A stretch of DNA of 56,258 nucleotides from Prevotella sp. CAG:485 (GCA_000437495.1 FR897877.1:21445-77702); one strand, 5' to 3'. Positions 17,701-25,733 are shown, numbered from the stretch's first letter. The notes: generated by a model not told the origin, from the sequence alone. A program made the numbers and translations.

Positions 17701-18521
17701 CCATAGAGCAAGCCGACTGCTTCCGTAGAGAATTCGTAATCAACTATAGAGTTGACAGCATCAAGACACAAAAAGATATAGACAGCATCATCGATCCGGC
17801 CATACGACAAAAGTTCCGGGAGCGCTTTGAACAAGTCGGAGCCAAAGACTTTGTAAAAAGCATAGCGGAAAATCCCATCTGCTCTGATGCTGAGGGGAAA
17901 TGTGCCATACGCAATGTCCGTTGCTTCACCGGATTAAAACCCGACTCACTGGCGTGTGTCAGAAAAGATGCGTCAGGCAAGGAAATCGGCTTCTCTCAGA
18001 CACGAAACAACCATCATTTGGCGTTCTATCGTTTGCCCGACGGCAAAATAATAGAATCTGTGGTCTCTTTCTGGAACGGCATATTGCGAAAAAGATACGG
18101 CGTACCTGTCTTTGTTCATGACCCGGCTGCTGTCTGGGACCGCATAGCCGAGATGAACGAGAATAACGACATCCGTGCCATTGCCGAATCTCTACCCCCT
18201 CGCAATTCTGAGTTCCTTATGAGCTTGCAGAGGAATGAGATGTTAGTACTCGGCATGAGCGACGATGAATGGAATGACGCAATATCAGCACATGATATCG
18301 CAGCCATCAATAAGCACCTCTATCGGGTATGGAAATTAGGCTCAAAAGATTATAACTTCAAATTCCACACCGACACAACTGCACAAATAAAAGAAGGAGA
18401 TAAAGAGATGAAGATGTTCCATAGAATTGGATCTATTCAGGCTTTACTTGCGCTCAATCCCCGTAAGGTTAGCGTATCTATACTTGGAGAGATAGATTTA
18501 GAAAACCTGACACAGTCATGA
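14787..18521 (+). CDS. cas9: Type II-C CRISPR nuclease Cas9
   Basis: An RNA-guided double-strand DNA nuclease of 1244 residues. RuvC-I begins at residue 4 (LGLDLGTASIGWAVID, catalytic Asp7). The arginine-rich bridge helix follows near residues 52-78 (QRTFRRTARKCLDRYQQRR). RuvC-II has Glu564 in VRVELARE. The HNH domain has His644 in VEHIIPRSR, with Cys pairs CIYC and CSCREC around it as a probable zinc site. RuvC-III has HHAIDALVIAL with His812 and Asp815. All nuclease residues are present, so an active enzyme is expected. Size and the lack of csn2 or cas4 fit subtype II-C. The stop overlaps the cas1 start by four bases. The PAM cannot be read from the sequence. Confidence 0.97.
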   Translation: MKVLGLDLGTASIGWAVIDTNVENPNDIQLLGNGSRIIQYDNNEASDFSAGKGETPCTQRTFRRTARKCLDRYQQRRDKLRAFLVETGMIKPDEKFPPLNPLETWKLRSDAATPGTKLSTSEIARVLLHINQRRGYRHAKSDMSDSKQTEYVARVNNRFAEIKNLNQTVGQFFYTKLKASECTTVRGKKHYTYRIKEEVFPRNAYAEEFDSIISAQGEFYPQLLTTENVAELRNLIFYQRPLKSCKHLVSYCDFEKRVFKNSAGKEVDGGPKVTPKSSPLAQVCRIYEAINNIRLVNSRLKRRKAAVAPSLFDDIENLPLDYRKQQPEFILNEEEKQRIFNYLNTNERLTETKLLELIGLKRVDGFKSDMSLAKGIAGNKTYCSIAKALANLPNGENLLRFDLKITEKLDKTSGALEPVIDLAYLNEPLFLLWHTLYSISNKEELFNCLGAKFGINDPETLERLYALDFVKEGYANKSAKFIRRILPYLMQGYGYSDACAMCGVNHSNYITKEENSERELKPRLERLNKGELRQPLVEKILNQTINLSNAILDRFGEIDEVRVELARELKQNKEHRAETTIRINKQERENLMLANMISELNISPTRRRIQKMRMLRETDNKCIYCGAVVTPSQFIEGHGYEVEHIIPRSRLFDDSFTNKVCSCRECNAAKGNLTGYDFMKTQSEEKFNEYLDRIEQLCKDNKISKGKLKRLKMSASEIPSDFIERDLRQSQYIAKKAIEILSASFRNVYASSGAVTSFFRHVWGYDDILHDLNLPKYQKAELVEDVEYTTHGQTHTAQRIKDWTKRKDHRHHAIDALVIALTRQGYIQRLNNLNASANKEFGKMNLEKWAAQQPHLSVSEVKKAVDNISVSFKAGKKLSTPGKRYVRRNGVRKCVQTGILVPRAALTKEYVYGQIKVQDGKKDLKYIFKNPEAIADDDIRTAVLERLATNDGNVSATLKQLKKKPLEVNGRTIEQADCFRREFVINYRVDSIKTQKDIDSIIDPAIRQKFRERFEQVGAKDFVKSIAENPICSDAEGKCAIRNVRCFTGLKPDSLACVRKDASGKEIGFSQTRNNHHLAFYRLPDGKIIESVVSFWNGILRKRYGVPVFVHDPAAVWDRIAEMNENNDIRAIAESLPPRNSEFLMSLQRNEMLVLGMSDDEWNDAISAHDIAAINKHLYRVWKLGSKDYNFKFHTDTTAQIKEGDKEMKMFHRIGSIQALLALNPRKVSVSILGEIDLENLTQS

Positions 18522-19438
18522 TAAAAAAGACACTGACATTCTCCAACAAAGCTTATCTGTCGTATAAACTTAAACAGTTAGTGATACGGCGGGAGAATCC
18601 TGTCACGAATGAAGAGGAGGTTATAACACGCCCTATAGAAGACATAGGCATCATAATGATAGAAAGCGGACAGGTAACTCTTACATCCGCATTAATTTCT
18701 CATCTTGTGGAGAACAATGTGGGAGTCATATTTTGTGACTCCCGCCACATGCCCATTAACATGATACTCCCATTGCAGGCTAATACATTGCAATCGGAGA
18801 AATCCATAGCTCAAATTCAGGCTTCCCTTCCTTTAAAGAAACAATTATGGCAACAGACTGTGGCGGCCAAAATATTCAATCAGGGCGTCGTCCTCGGTAA
18901 AGTTGCAGGAGTTGAAACCGGCAATATGTTCAAATGGAGCACCGGCGTAAAGAGCGGTGATTCAGATAATCTTGAGGGTAGGGCAGCGGCATATTATTGG
19001 CGAAATATGTTCCCGGAAACAGGTGGCTTCAGGAGAGATAAAGATGGAGAAGATTCCATTAACTCATTTCTCAATTATGGTTATGCCATTTTGAGAGCCA
19101 TCATTGCACGAAGCATTGTGGGCAGCGGACTTATCCCATTAATCGGCATTCATCATTCAAACAAGTATAACGCCAACTGTCTTGCCGATGACATCATGGA
19201 GCCTTACCGCCCTTATGTTGATGTGTTGGTTGCCGATATGGTCTATAAATATAAAATGACTGGCGGTCTTGACAAAGAAGCTAAAAAGATATTGCTTTCA
19301 ATACCCACACTTGATGTTCATTTTGGGAAAATAGTTCGACCTCTGCTTGTAGCAGCATCTTACACCACGGCCTCACTTGCAAAATGTTTCTCAAAAGAGA
19401 GCCGGAAGATTGCTTATCCTCGTATCACAATAGATTGA
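18518..19438 (+). CDS. cas1: CRISPR integrase Cas1 (type II)
   Basis: The integrase subunit of the Cas1-Cas2 complex that inserts new spacers. The 306-residue length and the N-terminal beta domain (KTLTFSNKAYLSYKLKQLVI, then PIEDIGIIMIE) are typical of type II Cas1. The alpha-helical domain carries the metal-ligand regions, with GRAAAYYW giving the Glu context, then LIPLIGIHHSN and CLADDIMEPYRPYVD giving the His and Asp/Glu ligands. It overlaps cas9 by four bases and precedes cas2 by nine. No lesion is seen. Confidence 0.96.
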   Translation: MIKKTLTFSNKAYLSYKLKQLVIRRENPVTNEEEVITRPIEDIGIIMIESGQVTLTSALISHLVENNVGVIFCDSRHMPINMILPLQANTLQSEKSIAQIQASLPLKKQLWQQTVAAKIFNQGVVLGKVAGVETGNMFKWSTGVKSGDSDNLEGRAAAYYWRNMFPETGGFRRDKDGEDSINSFLNYGYAILRAIIARSIVGSGLIPLIGIHHSNKYNANCLADDIMEPYRPYVDVLVADMVYKYKMTGGLDKEAKKILLSIPTLDVHFGKIVRPLLVAASYTTASLAKCFSKESRKIAYPRITID

Positions 19439-19447
19439 TTTTAATCA

Positions 19448-19798
19448 ATGGCACATTATATATCATTTGATCGTATCAGCTCTTATCAGCTTATGTGGAT
19501 ATTAATCATGTTCGACCTTCCCACAGAGACTAAGAAACAAAGGAAAGCAGCCACCGACTTTCGTAAAAGTCTGATTGCAGATGGTTTCACCATGTTTCAA
19601 TTCTCTATATATGTCAGGAATTGTGCATCACGCGAAAATACAGATGTGCATGTAAAAAGAATCAAGAATAGCCTTCCAGAAGAAGGCAAAGTCTGCATCA
19701 TAACCATCACCGAGCGACAGTTTCGTGAGATAATCCTTTTTGAAGGGAAAAAGAAGACACCACCCATCCCGGATGCTATACAACTCGAATTATTCTGA
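19448..19798 (+). CDS. cas2: CRISPR adaptation protein Cas2
   Basis: The 116-residue partner of Cas1. The ferredoxin-like core is visible: MWILIMFDLPTETKKQRKAA (beta1 with the conserved Asp), FTMFQFSIYVRNCAS, and GKVCIITITERQF, ending in IQLELF as in other Bacteroidetes type II Cas2 proteins. The start at 19448 adds about 15 residues before MWILIMFDLP. That matches the extended N-terminus usual in this group, so I kept it. It is the last gene of the operon, and a terminator follows 46 bases later. Confidence 0.95.
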   Translation: MAHYISFDRISSYQLMWILIMFDLPTETKKQRKAATDFRKSLIADGFTMFQFSIYVRNCASRENTDVHVKRIKNSLPEEGKVCIITITERQFREIILFEGKKKTPPIPDAIQLELF

Positions 19799-19843
19799 AA
19801 AGCAAGCGCCGGACAAACACGAGTAAAACGCGTATCTCAATTA

Positions 19844-19872
19844 AAAAAGCTCCCCATTACGAGGAGCTTTTT
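19844..19872. terminator. Bidirectional terminator between cas2 and the CRISPR array
   Basis: A perfect 10-bp stem, AAAAAGCTCC (19844-19853) with GGAGCTTTTT (19863-19872), and a 9-base loop. The A and T flanks make it a terminator on both strands, ending the cas operon on plus and array transcription on minus. Confidence 0.85.
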
Positions 19873-19926
19873 ATAATCCTATAAATCACTGTAAGTGTCT
19901 ATATATCAGACAGATACAAATATTGT

Positions 19927-20028
19927 GGTGTGATTTATAGTGCAAAAATAATAAATCCAAAGTAAATCACAACAAGCACCTCACCCGATAATGCGACAAA
20001 GAAGGTGTGATTTATAGTGCAAAAATAA
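19927..20028 (-). CRISPR. Minimal type II-C CRISPR array: one full repeat, one spacer, one truncated repeat
   Basis: A full 47-bp repeat occupies 19927-19973. In crRNA sense (minus strand) it starts GTTGTGATTTACTTTGG and ends CACTATAAATCACACC, closely resembling known Bacteroidetes type II-C repeats. A 30-bp spacer is at 19974-20003. A second repeat at 20004-20028 keeps only its last 25 bases (crRNA sense). The sense is fixed by pairing with the tracrRNA. The 30 bases at 19897-19926 may be another spacer, because beyond them a weak repeat-like AGTGATTTATAGG is seen at 19877-19889, but this could equally be leader sequence. The repeat carries its own promoter, listed separately. Confidence 0.88.
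19943..19973 (-). promoter_or_regulatory. Promoter embedded in the CRISPR repeat
   Basis: On the minus strand the repeat begins GTTG (-33 like), then 19 bases, then TATTTTTG, an exact TAnnTTTG box, with the predicted start about 15 bases before the repeat ends. The truncated repeat at 20004-20028 keeps the -7 box (20028-20020) but has lost the GTTG. A known Bacteroides type II-C repeat I recall has the same GTTG-N19-TATCTTTG arrangement. Confidence 0.6.
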
Positions 20029-20256
20029 GGAATTATAAGGGAATATCATGATAACTGGTGTGAGAAGAGGGAAGAGGCAGGGTCGGATGCGGGTGGGTTT
20101 CAGATTTTTTAGTAACTTTGTGGGCGAAATCTGTATTCGAGTGTAGGTTTTTTTGCATACAAAGGAGTGAAATGAAATGCTCAATTTGGAAACGGCATTT
20201 ATTCTTAACCTACTATGAATCAGGCACTTCAATGTAATCAATAACGAATCAAGTAT
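20029..20256. other. Intergenic region between the array and the second LRR gene
   Basis: No ORF or RNA gene recognised. One candidate plus-strand -7 box, TAACTTTG at 20113-20120, could serve the LRR gene at 20257 with a leader of about 130 bases. Its -33 element is unclear. Confidence 0.4.
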
Positions 20257-22050
20257 ATGAGGAAAATTCTACAACTTCATCTGCGGCGTATGCTCCTTGT
20301 AGCAATGGTCGCTGTGGGCATGACAATGCCTCTCGTGGCACAAACTTTCACCGCCAATCGTCTCAACTATTCTATATCTAACGGCGAAGCCACCATTGTC
20401 AGCTTCGTAAAGGGCGAAAAAATAGACACACTCCGTATTCCCGACGTCATAGAATACAACAATGCCAGCTATCCGGTTGTGGCTATTGCTGACAAGGCTT
20501 TCCGCAGCTCTTCGTCAACGGTGGCCGCGTACATGGGAGCAAACATCAAAACGATAGGCAATGAGGCCTTCGCCATGGACTCAAAGCTTGACACGGTGTA
20601 TCTCAACGAGGGTCTGCTGTCGATAGGTAACTATGCTTTCCAAAACAGCAAACTGACGTTCATCTCCCTGCCGGCTTCTCTTACGCATTTCGGCGAATGT
20701 GTGTTCTAGGGCAATAAAACGCTCGTCGGTCTGAGTCTCGCGGCTGCCAACACTCATTTCTCCTACACCAACGGCATCCTGGTGAACAACACTGAACACT
20801 GTATTGTGCTTTGTCCGGGACAATCCCCTGAATCGGTAACCATCGCTCCGGGCATGACTCATATCTGCGGCTCTGCCTTCACCGGCAAGACTTTACAGAT
20901 GCTCTCTCTGCCTTCCTCTCTGACTACGATAGGGGAGTCGGCTTTTGAGAACTGTACCGCGCTGACAACGGTGCAGGGTGCCGACAATATCACTTCTTAC
21001 GGCCAGCGCGCCTTTTCGGGTTGCACCAAGCTTGCTTCTCTGTCCTTCACCTCTGCTCTGAAAGAGATTGGTGCATCAGCTTTCGCCAACACAGGATTTA
21101 CGGAAATCAACCTTCCCACTTCTGTAACAACCATCGGCAATACGGCTTTCATGCAATGCAAAGCTCTGAAAAAAGCCAACATACCCACTGCTAATGTGAA
21201 AATGGGTAAAGGCATTTACCAGTCATGCTCTGCGCTGACCGACATCTCAATGCCCGACGGACTTACAGTGATACCCAGAGATATGTTCTCCAACACGGCG
21301 CTCAGCACTGTGGCTATTCCGGCTTCGGTAACCTGGATCGACAACGGCGCTTTCTATATGACCAAACTCAAACAGGTGGAACTGCCCGACGGGCTGCGTC
21401 ATTTAGGACAGAATGTTTTCTACAACACGCCATTAACTTCCATCGTAATACCCAATCATGTCGACACCATTGGACAGGGCTGTTTCAATCAATGCAAAAA
21501 GCTCAGAAAGGCCGTTATCGGCACCGGAACACGCGTTATTGCCAAGAGTGCCTTCAACAGCACAGCTCTCGACAGCATCTCTCTCCCCGAGGGTTTGGTT
21601 GAGATTCAGCAGCTCGGCATATCCGTCAATCCCTACCTGAAGTCCATGGTGCTGCCTTCCACTCTGACCACCTTAGGCGCCCGCTCTCTGTTCCGCAATT
21701 CCTTTACCTCTGTAACGGCCAAGATGACAACCCCGCCGAATATCCGCGAAGACCTCACTAATAAAATCTTTGCCGATTACACAGACTGGCAGGGTGACAG
21801 CATTTACACATATTGCACCCTTTATGTGCCCAAAGGAAGCCTTGAGGTATATCAGTCGGCAAGAGGCTGGAAGCTCTTCCAGACAATCAAGGAAGATGAC
21901 GCTTCAGTTGCCGGTTTGGACGCCGAGGCTGAACGCCGGCTCATTGGCATCTTCACCATTGAAGGCATACGCATAAGCGAACCTGTACGCGGCGCCGTAA
22001 ACATCTTCCGCTACAGCGACGGCACAGTTCGCAAAGAAATAGTCCGCTAA
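20257..22050 (+). pseudogene. BspA-type leucine-rich repeat protein with an internal amber codon
   Basis: One continuous frame of about 597 codons interrupted by TAG at 20707-20709. It starts with a signal peptide (MRKILQLHLRRMLLVAMVAV, then LVAQ) followed by LRR_5 units (IGNEAFAMDSKLDTVYLNEGLLSIG and similar). The interrupted unit reads CVF-stop-GNKTL. The paralog at 11505 has CAFQGNKQL at the same place, so a CAG to TAG change is the likely lesion. Translation restarting at 20782 would lack a signal peptide. The C-terminus (GAVNIFRYSDGTVRKEIV) parallels that of the first LRR gene. The protein is probably not exported whole unless the amber codon is read through. Confidence 0.85.
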
Positions 22051-22073
22051 TTTGCGGTAACACATAAACAGAA

Positions 22074-22113
22074 GTAGGAGATAAACCCTCATTTCAAGGT
22101 GTTTATCTCCTAC
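22074..22113. terminator. Bidirectional terminator between the LRR gene and clpC
   Basis: A perfect 12-bp stem, GTAGGAGATAAA (22074-22085) with TTTATCTCCTAC (22102-22113), and a 16-base loop between two convergent genes. Confidence 0.75.
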
Positions 22114-22138
22114 ATATTTAATTTCACTGTCTGTTCAA

Positions 22139-24706
22139 TCAGGAAGCAGATTCGCTGCTTTCGGCATTATTCTCCGACGCTGTCAGTGTGAGTTCGTCAG
22201 AACCTTCCGTATGGTCTACGTCAACCTTCGTGCCGGGCAGATGAGCGGCATTACGCTCCAGAAGAAGTTCTGCCAACGGGTCCTCAAGATACTTCTGAAT
22301 GCTGCGGCTTAACGGACGGGCACCATATTGAGGGTTGTAGCCCTTGTCGGCCAGGAACGTTTTGGCAGCATCGGTAAGCTCAAGATGATAACCGAGTTTA
22401 TCCATCCGGCTGATGAAACCGCGCAGCTCTATGTCGATAATCTTCACGAGGTCTTCGCGCTTCAGGCTCTCGAACATCACCACATCGTCAATACGATTGA
22501 GGAACTCAGGCGAGAAAACGCGGCTCAAAGCTTTGTTGATGACGCTGTGAGTCTGCTCTGAGTCGGGAGTGCCGGTGTTGAAGCCCACACCGTGGCCAAA
22601 CTCCTTCAGCTGACGCGACCCGACATTGCTGGTCATAATCAGAATCGTATTCTTGAAGTCGATGTGGCGGCCTAACGAGTCGGTGAGACGCCCTTCGTCC
22701 ATCACTTGCAGCAGAAGATTAAACACATCGGGATGCGCTTTTTCAATCTCGTCAAGCAGAACCACCGAATAGGGTTTGCGGCGTACTTTCTCGGTGAGCT
22801 GACCCCCTTCTTCATACCCCACATATCCCGGAGGCGCACCCACCAGACGACTGACGGTGAATTTCTCCATAAACTCACTCATGTCAATGCGAATCAAAGC
22901 ATCGGTGGAATCAAACAGATACTCGCTGAGCTTCTTGGCAAGATGAGTCTTACCAACGCCGGTAGGACCAAGGAACATGAAAACGCCAATTGGCTTCTCA
23001 GGGTCTTTCAGGCCGAGACGGTTGCGCTGTATAGCCTTTACAATTTTACTTACAGCGTCATCCTGACCGATAACCACACCTTTCAGCGCTTCGGGCATCT
23101 TCAGCAGACGAGAGCCTTCGGCCTGAGCAATACGGGCAGTAGGCACGCCTGTCATCATGGCCACAACTTCTGCCACCTGCTCTTCACCCACAGGCTGACG
23201 GTCATTTTCAAGACTCTTCTTCCATTCTTCCTGCGCATTGGCCAGCTTATTGCGAAGTTCAGTCTCTTTGTCGCGCATCTCTGCGGCAAGGTCATACTGC
23301 TCGTTTTTGGCGGCATTGAGCTTCTCCTCATGAGCCTTTTCAACGCTCTGTTCCAGCTTCTCAATCTCTTCCGGAACCAGAATGTTGGAGATATGTACGC
23401 GCGAACCGGCCTCGTCAAGAGCGTCAAGCGCTTTGTCGGGGAAAGTGCGGTCGCTCACATAACGCTCCGTCAGATTTACGCAAGCCTGAAGAGCCTCATC
23501 GCTGTAACATACGTTGTGGTGCTCTTCATATTTGCTCTTCACCTGCTTGAGAATCTCTAACGTCTCCTCAGGCGTTGTGGCTTCAACCATCACTTTCTGG
23601 AAACGACGCTCCAAGGCACCGTCTTTCTCAATGTTCTGGCGGTATTCGTCAAGCGTTGTTGCGCCTATACATTGTATATCGCCGCGAGCCAGCGCCGGTT
23701 TGAGCATATTGGCTGCGTCCATGGAACCGGGGGCTGAACCGGCTCCCACAATGGTATGAAGCTCATCAATGAAAAGTATAATCTCCGGATGTCCGCTCAG
23801 CTCGTCGAGAATTGCTTTGATGCGTTCCTCAAACTGTCCGCGATATTTAGTGCCGGCAACCACCGAAGCCATATCCAGAGCCACAACGCGTTTATCGAAG
23901 AGTATGCGCGATACCTTCTTCTGCACAATGCGCAGCGCCAGACCTTCAACAATGGCCGATTTACCCACACCGGGTTCGCCGATTAGCACTGGATTATTCT
24001 TCTTTCTGCGGCTGAGAATCTGCGCCACGCGCTCAATCTCGCGCTCGCGGCCTACCACCGGGTCGAGTTTTCCGGCAGCGGCATTGGCGGTCATGTCAAC
24101 ACCATATTTGTCGAGAGCCGGAGTTGACGACGAAGGTTTGTCGGAATCACCTTTCCTTCCGGACCGACGGCGAGGCTGTTCGTTTTCTTCATCGTAATCT
24201 TCATCTTCAGCCTGGAAACCTGCGCTTGGGAATCCACCGTTTTCCTCTGAGAATGGATTATTCATGCTCATAGAAATATCAAAATTCAGATATTTTTGTT
24301 TGAATTCACGCAGGAATTCATTGTCAAGAGATCGCGGATCGTGAATAAGCGCCAACAAAAGATGTGCCCCGAATAAGCCGGGACTGCGCATGCGGCGCGC
24401 CTCTGCCAATGCCAGCTTAAGATAACGCACAGCTGCCGGATGAATAGGCTCCGAGCCCAGATGTGGCATATCGGCATCTGCTACAAAAGTGGCATTCTCC
24501 TCTTTAATGTGATTTTCAAGCTCTGTAATCATCTCGTCAACAGGGAGCTTGAGAGTGGCGAAAATTCTTCGCATCGTAGCTTCGCGCGGACGCATGCTGC
24601 CCAAAAGCAGATGCTCCGACGTGAGTACAGGCGAAGAAAGACTGCGGGCTTCCCTCACTGCTCGATCTATTACTGGCTTGAATTGCTGTTCAAAGTTATG
24701 AGTCAT
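22139..24706 (-). CDS. clpC: ClpC-type AAA+ ATPase of the Clp protease
   Basis: An 855-residue Hsp100 unfoldase that feeds proteins to ClpP. Domains in order: an N-terminal Clp repeat domain (FEQQFKPVIDRAV and LTSEHLLLGSM, residues 1-150), an acidic linker (EDEDYDEENEQPRRRSGRKG), a first AAA domain with Walker A GEPGVGKSA near residue 240, a middle region with a UVR-like motif (NEQYDLAAEMRDKETELRNKL region), and a second AAA domain with Walker A GPTGVGKTH near residue 578, then ARPLSRSIQKYLEDPLAE. The UVR motif and middle length point to ClpC rather than ClpA or ClpB. The last residues are a Ser/Glu-rich tail. It is convergent with the LRR gene. Confidence 0.93.
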   Translation of the reverse strand: MTHNFEQQFKPVIDRAVREARSLSSPVLTSEHLLLGSMRPREATMRRIFATLKLPVDEMITELENHIKEENATFVADADMPHLGSEPIHPAAVRYLKLALAEARRMRSPGLFGAHLLLALIHDPRSLDNEFLREFKQKYLNFDISMSMNNPFSEENGGFPSAGFQAEDEDYDEENEQPRRRSGRKGDSDKPSSSTPALDKYGVDMTANAAAGKLDPVVGREREIERVAQILSRRKKNNPVLIGEPGVGKSAIVEGLALRIVQKKVSRILFDKRVVALDMASVVAGTKYRGQFEERIKAILDELSGHPEIILFIDELHTIVGAGSAPGSMDAANMLKPALARGDIQCIGATTLDEYRQNIEKDGALERRFQKVMVEATTPEETLEILKQVKSKYEEHHNVCYSDEALQACVNLTERYVSDRTFPDKALDALDEAGSRVHISNILVPEEIEKLEQSVEKAHEEKLNAAKNEQYDLAAEMRDKETELRNKLANAQEEWKKSLENDRQPVGEEQVAEVVAMMTGVPTARIAQAEGSRLLKMPEALKGVVIGQDDAVSKIVKAIQRNRLGLKDPEKPIGVFMFLGPTGVGKTHLAKKLSEYLFDSTDALIRIDMSEFMEKFTVSRLVGAPPGYVGYEEGGQLTEKVRRKPYSVVLLDEIEKAHPDVFNLLLQVMDEGRLTDSLGRHIDFKNTILIMTSNVGSRQLKEFGHGVGFNTGTPDSEQTHSVINKALSRVFSPEFLNRIDDVVMFESLKREDLVKIIDIELRGFISRMDKLGYHLELTDAAKTFLADKGYNPQYGARPLSRSIQKYLEDPLAELLLERNAAHLPGTKVDVDHTEGSDELTLTASENNAESSESAS

Positions 24707-24838
24707 ATAATAGAATTAGATTAGGGGAATAACTTTCCCTTTATACCATTAACAATAATCGTGCCAATAAGGGTTTTTATTTTGGCAGGGAAGTTGATAT
24801 TAACTTTTTTTATTTCATTGAAATGGCAAAAGGAGTAC

Positions 24839-25588
24839 TTAGAAATCGAGATAGAAAGGACTGCATAAAGCCTTATATTCAGCAGAGAAAACTCTTTTTC
24901 CAGGCTCACCTTTCTCAATATACAGCGTTTCTATTTCCACGTCATTTGCCCCCTTATCAAGCCCTGCCGAGCCCGGAATATCGTTTAACATCCATTCAGA
25001 AAGAAGTCGCTTTGCGGCCTTTCCTTCCACTGTCGTCACCTCCGTCAGTCGTGCCGGTTTGAGATTATTTTCTGCCGCCACCGAAAGCAGAGTCTGCAGT
25101 TGGTCACGGGGTGTTATCATGGCAAGCCTCCCTTCGGGATTCAGAATTTTTTCTGCCGAAATCAACAGCGATTCAGGCGACAGCTGGGCAGCATGACGGC
25201 TTGTCTGGCGTTGGTCTAAATCACCCGAAACGCCGGCATGGAAAAATGGGGGATTGCTGACAACGACGTCGAATCTGTCGCCAAGCTTCACCTGTTCTTC
25301 AAAACTGTGATTCTCAAAATACAGTCTATCCGTCCATTCTGTGTCGAAAGCATTTTGTCGGGCCTCTTCAATGGCTTGTTCATGGACGTCTATACCCAAA
25401 ATCAGAGCGGTAGGATTGCGCTGAGCCATCATCAGAGCAATAAGTCCGCAGCCGGTACCGACATCCAGCACCGAAAGTCCGTTGGCATACGCCCAGGCTC
25501 CGAGGAGCACACCGTCAACTCCTACTTTCATAGGCGCTTTATCATGGCGGACGCCAAATTGCTTAAACCTGAAATATCGCTCTTTCAT
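24839..25588 (-). CDS. trmN6: tRNA1(Val) (adenine(37)-N6)-methyltransferase, TrmN6/YfiC family
   Basis: A class I SAM-dependent methyltransferase of 249 residues that by family makes m6A37 in tRNA-Val. The ATG at 25588 (MKERYFRFKQFGVRHD) is preferred over a TTG at 25621 because the latter lies inside the promoter. The SAM site is LDVGTGCGLIALMMAQR, and the catalytic motif VVSNPPFF is the N-P-P-F/Y signature of N6-adenine methylation. It is transcribed divergently from lon, and their promoters overlap. Confidence 0.87.
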   Translation of the reverse strand: MKERYFRFKQFGVRHDKAPMKVGVDGVLLGAWAYANGLSVLDVGTGCGLIALMMAQRNPTALILGIDVHEQAIEEARQNAFDTEWTDRLYFENHSFEEQVKLGDRFDVVVSNPPFFHAGVSGDLDQRQTSRHAAQLSPESLLISAEKILNPEGRLAMITPRDQLQTLLSVAAENNLKPARLTEVTTVEGKAAKRLLSEWMLNDIPGSAGLDKGANDVEIETLYIEKGEPGKRVFSAEYKALCSPFYLDF

Positions 25589-25618
25589 GATGCTCAACAA
25601 ACTCTTCGTTTGGCATGG

Positions 25619-25649
25619 CAAAGATAATCAGCTATTTGCAAATATCAAA
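25619..25649 (-). promoter_or_regulatory. Promoter of trmN6, overlapping the lon promoter
   Basis: On the minus strand TTTG (25649-25646), a 19-base spacer and TATCTTTG (25626-25619). It supports the ATG at 25588, with a leader of about 25 bases. Confidence 0.75.
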
Positions 25650-25666
25650 AAATAAAAGTAACTTTG
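25635..25666 (+). promoter_or_regulatory. Promoter of lon
   Basis: TTTG at 25635-25638, a 20-base spacer and TAACTTTG at 25659-25666, an exact consensus. It overlaps the divergent trmN6 promoter by 15 bases, so only one polymerase could bind at a time. Confidence 0.82.
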
Positions 25667-25690
25667 TAGTTGAAAAAATAGGGAAGAGAA

Positions 25691-25733
25691 GCCGGTTTGT
25701 CGAGAGGTGGGTTGTAAGACTCCGACAATCGGC
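25691..25733 (+). promoter_or_regulatory. Hairpin in the lon mRNA leader
   Basis: GCCGGTTTGTCG (25691-25702) pairs with CGACAATCGGC (25723-25733) with one bulge. The loop is about 20 bases. It lies in the roughly 87-base lon leader. No T-run follows, so it is not a terminator. A role in translation or stability is only a guess. Confidence 0.4.

Noticed and set aside
14787..18521. Cas9 as a degenerate or repurposed non-cleaving protein
   Set aside because: Asp7, Glu564, His644, His812 and Asp815 are all present and the frame is intact, so loss of nuclease activity is not supported by sequence.
22706..23560. 284-codon open frame on the plus strand
   Set aside because: Antisense to the middle of clpC. 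Composition mirrors clpC codons and there is no promoter or recognisable domain.
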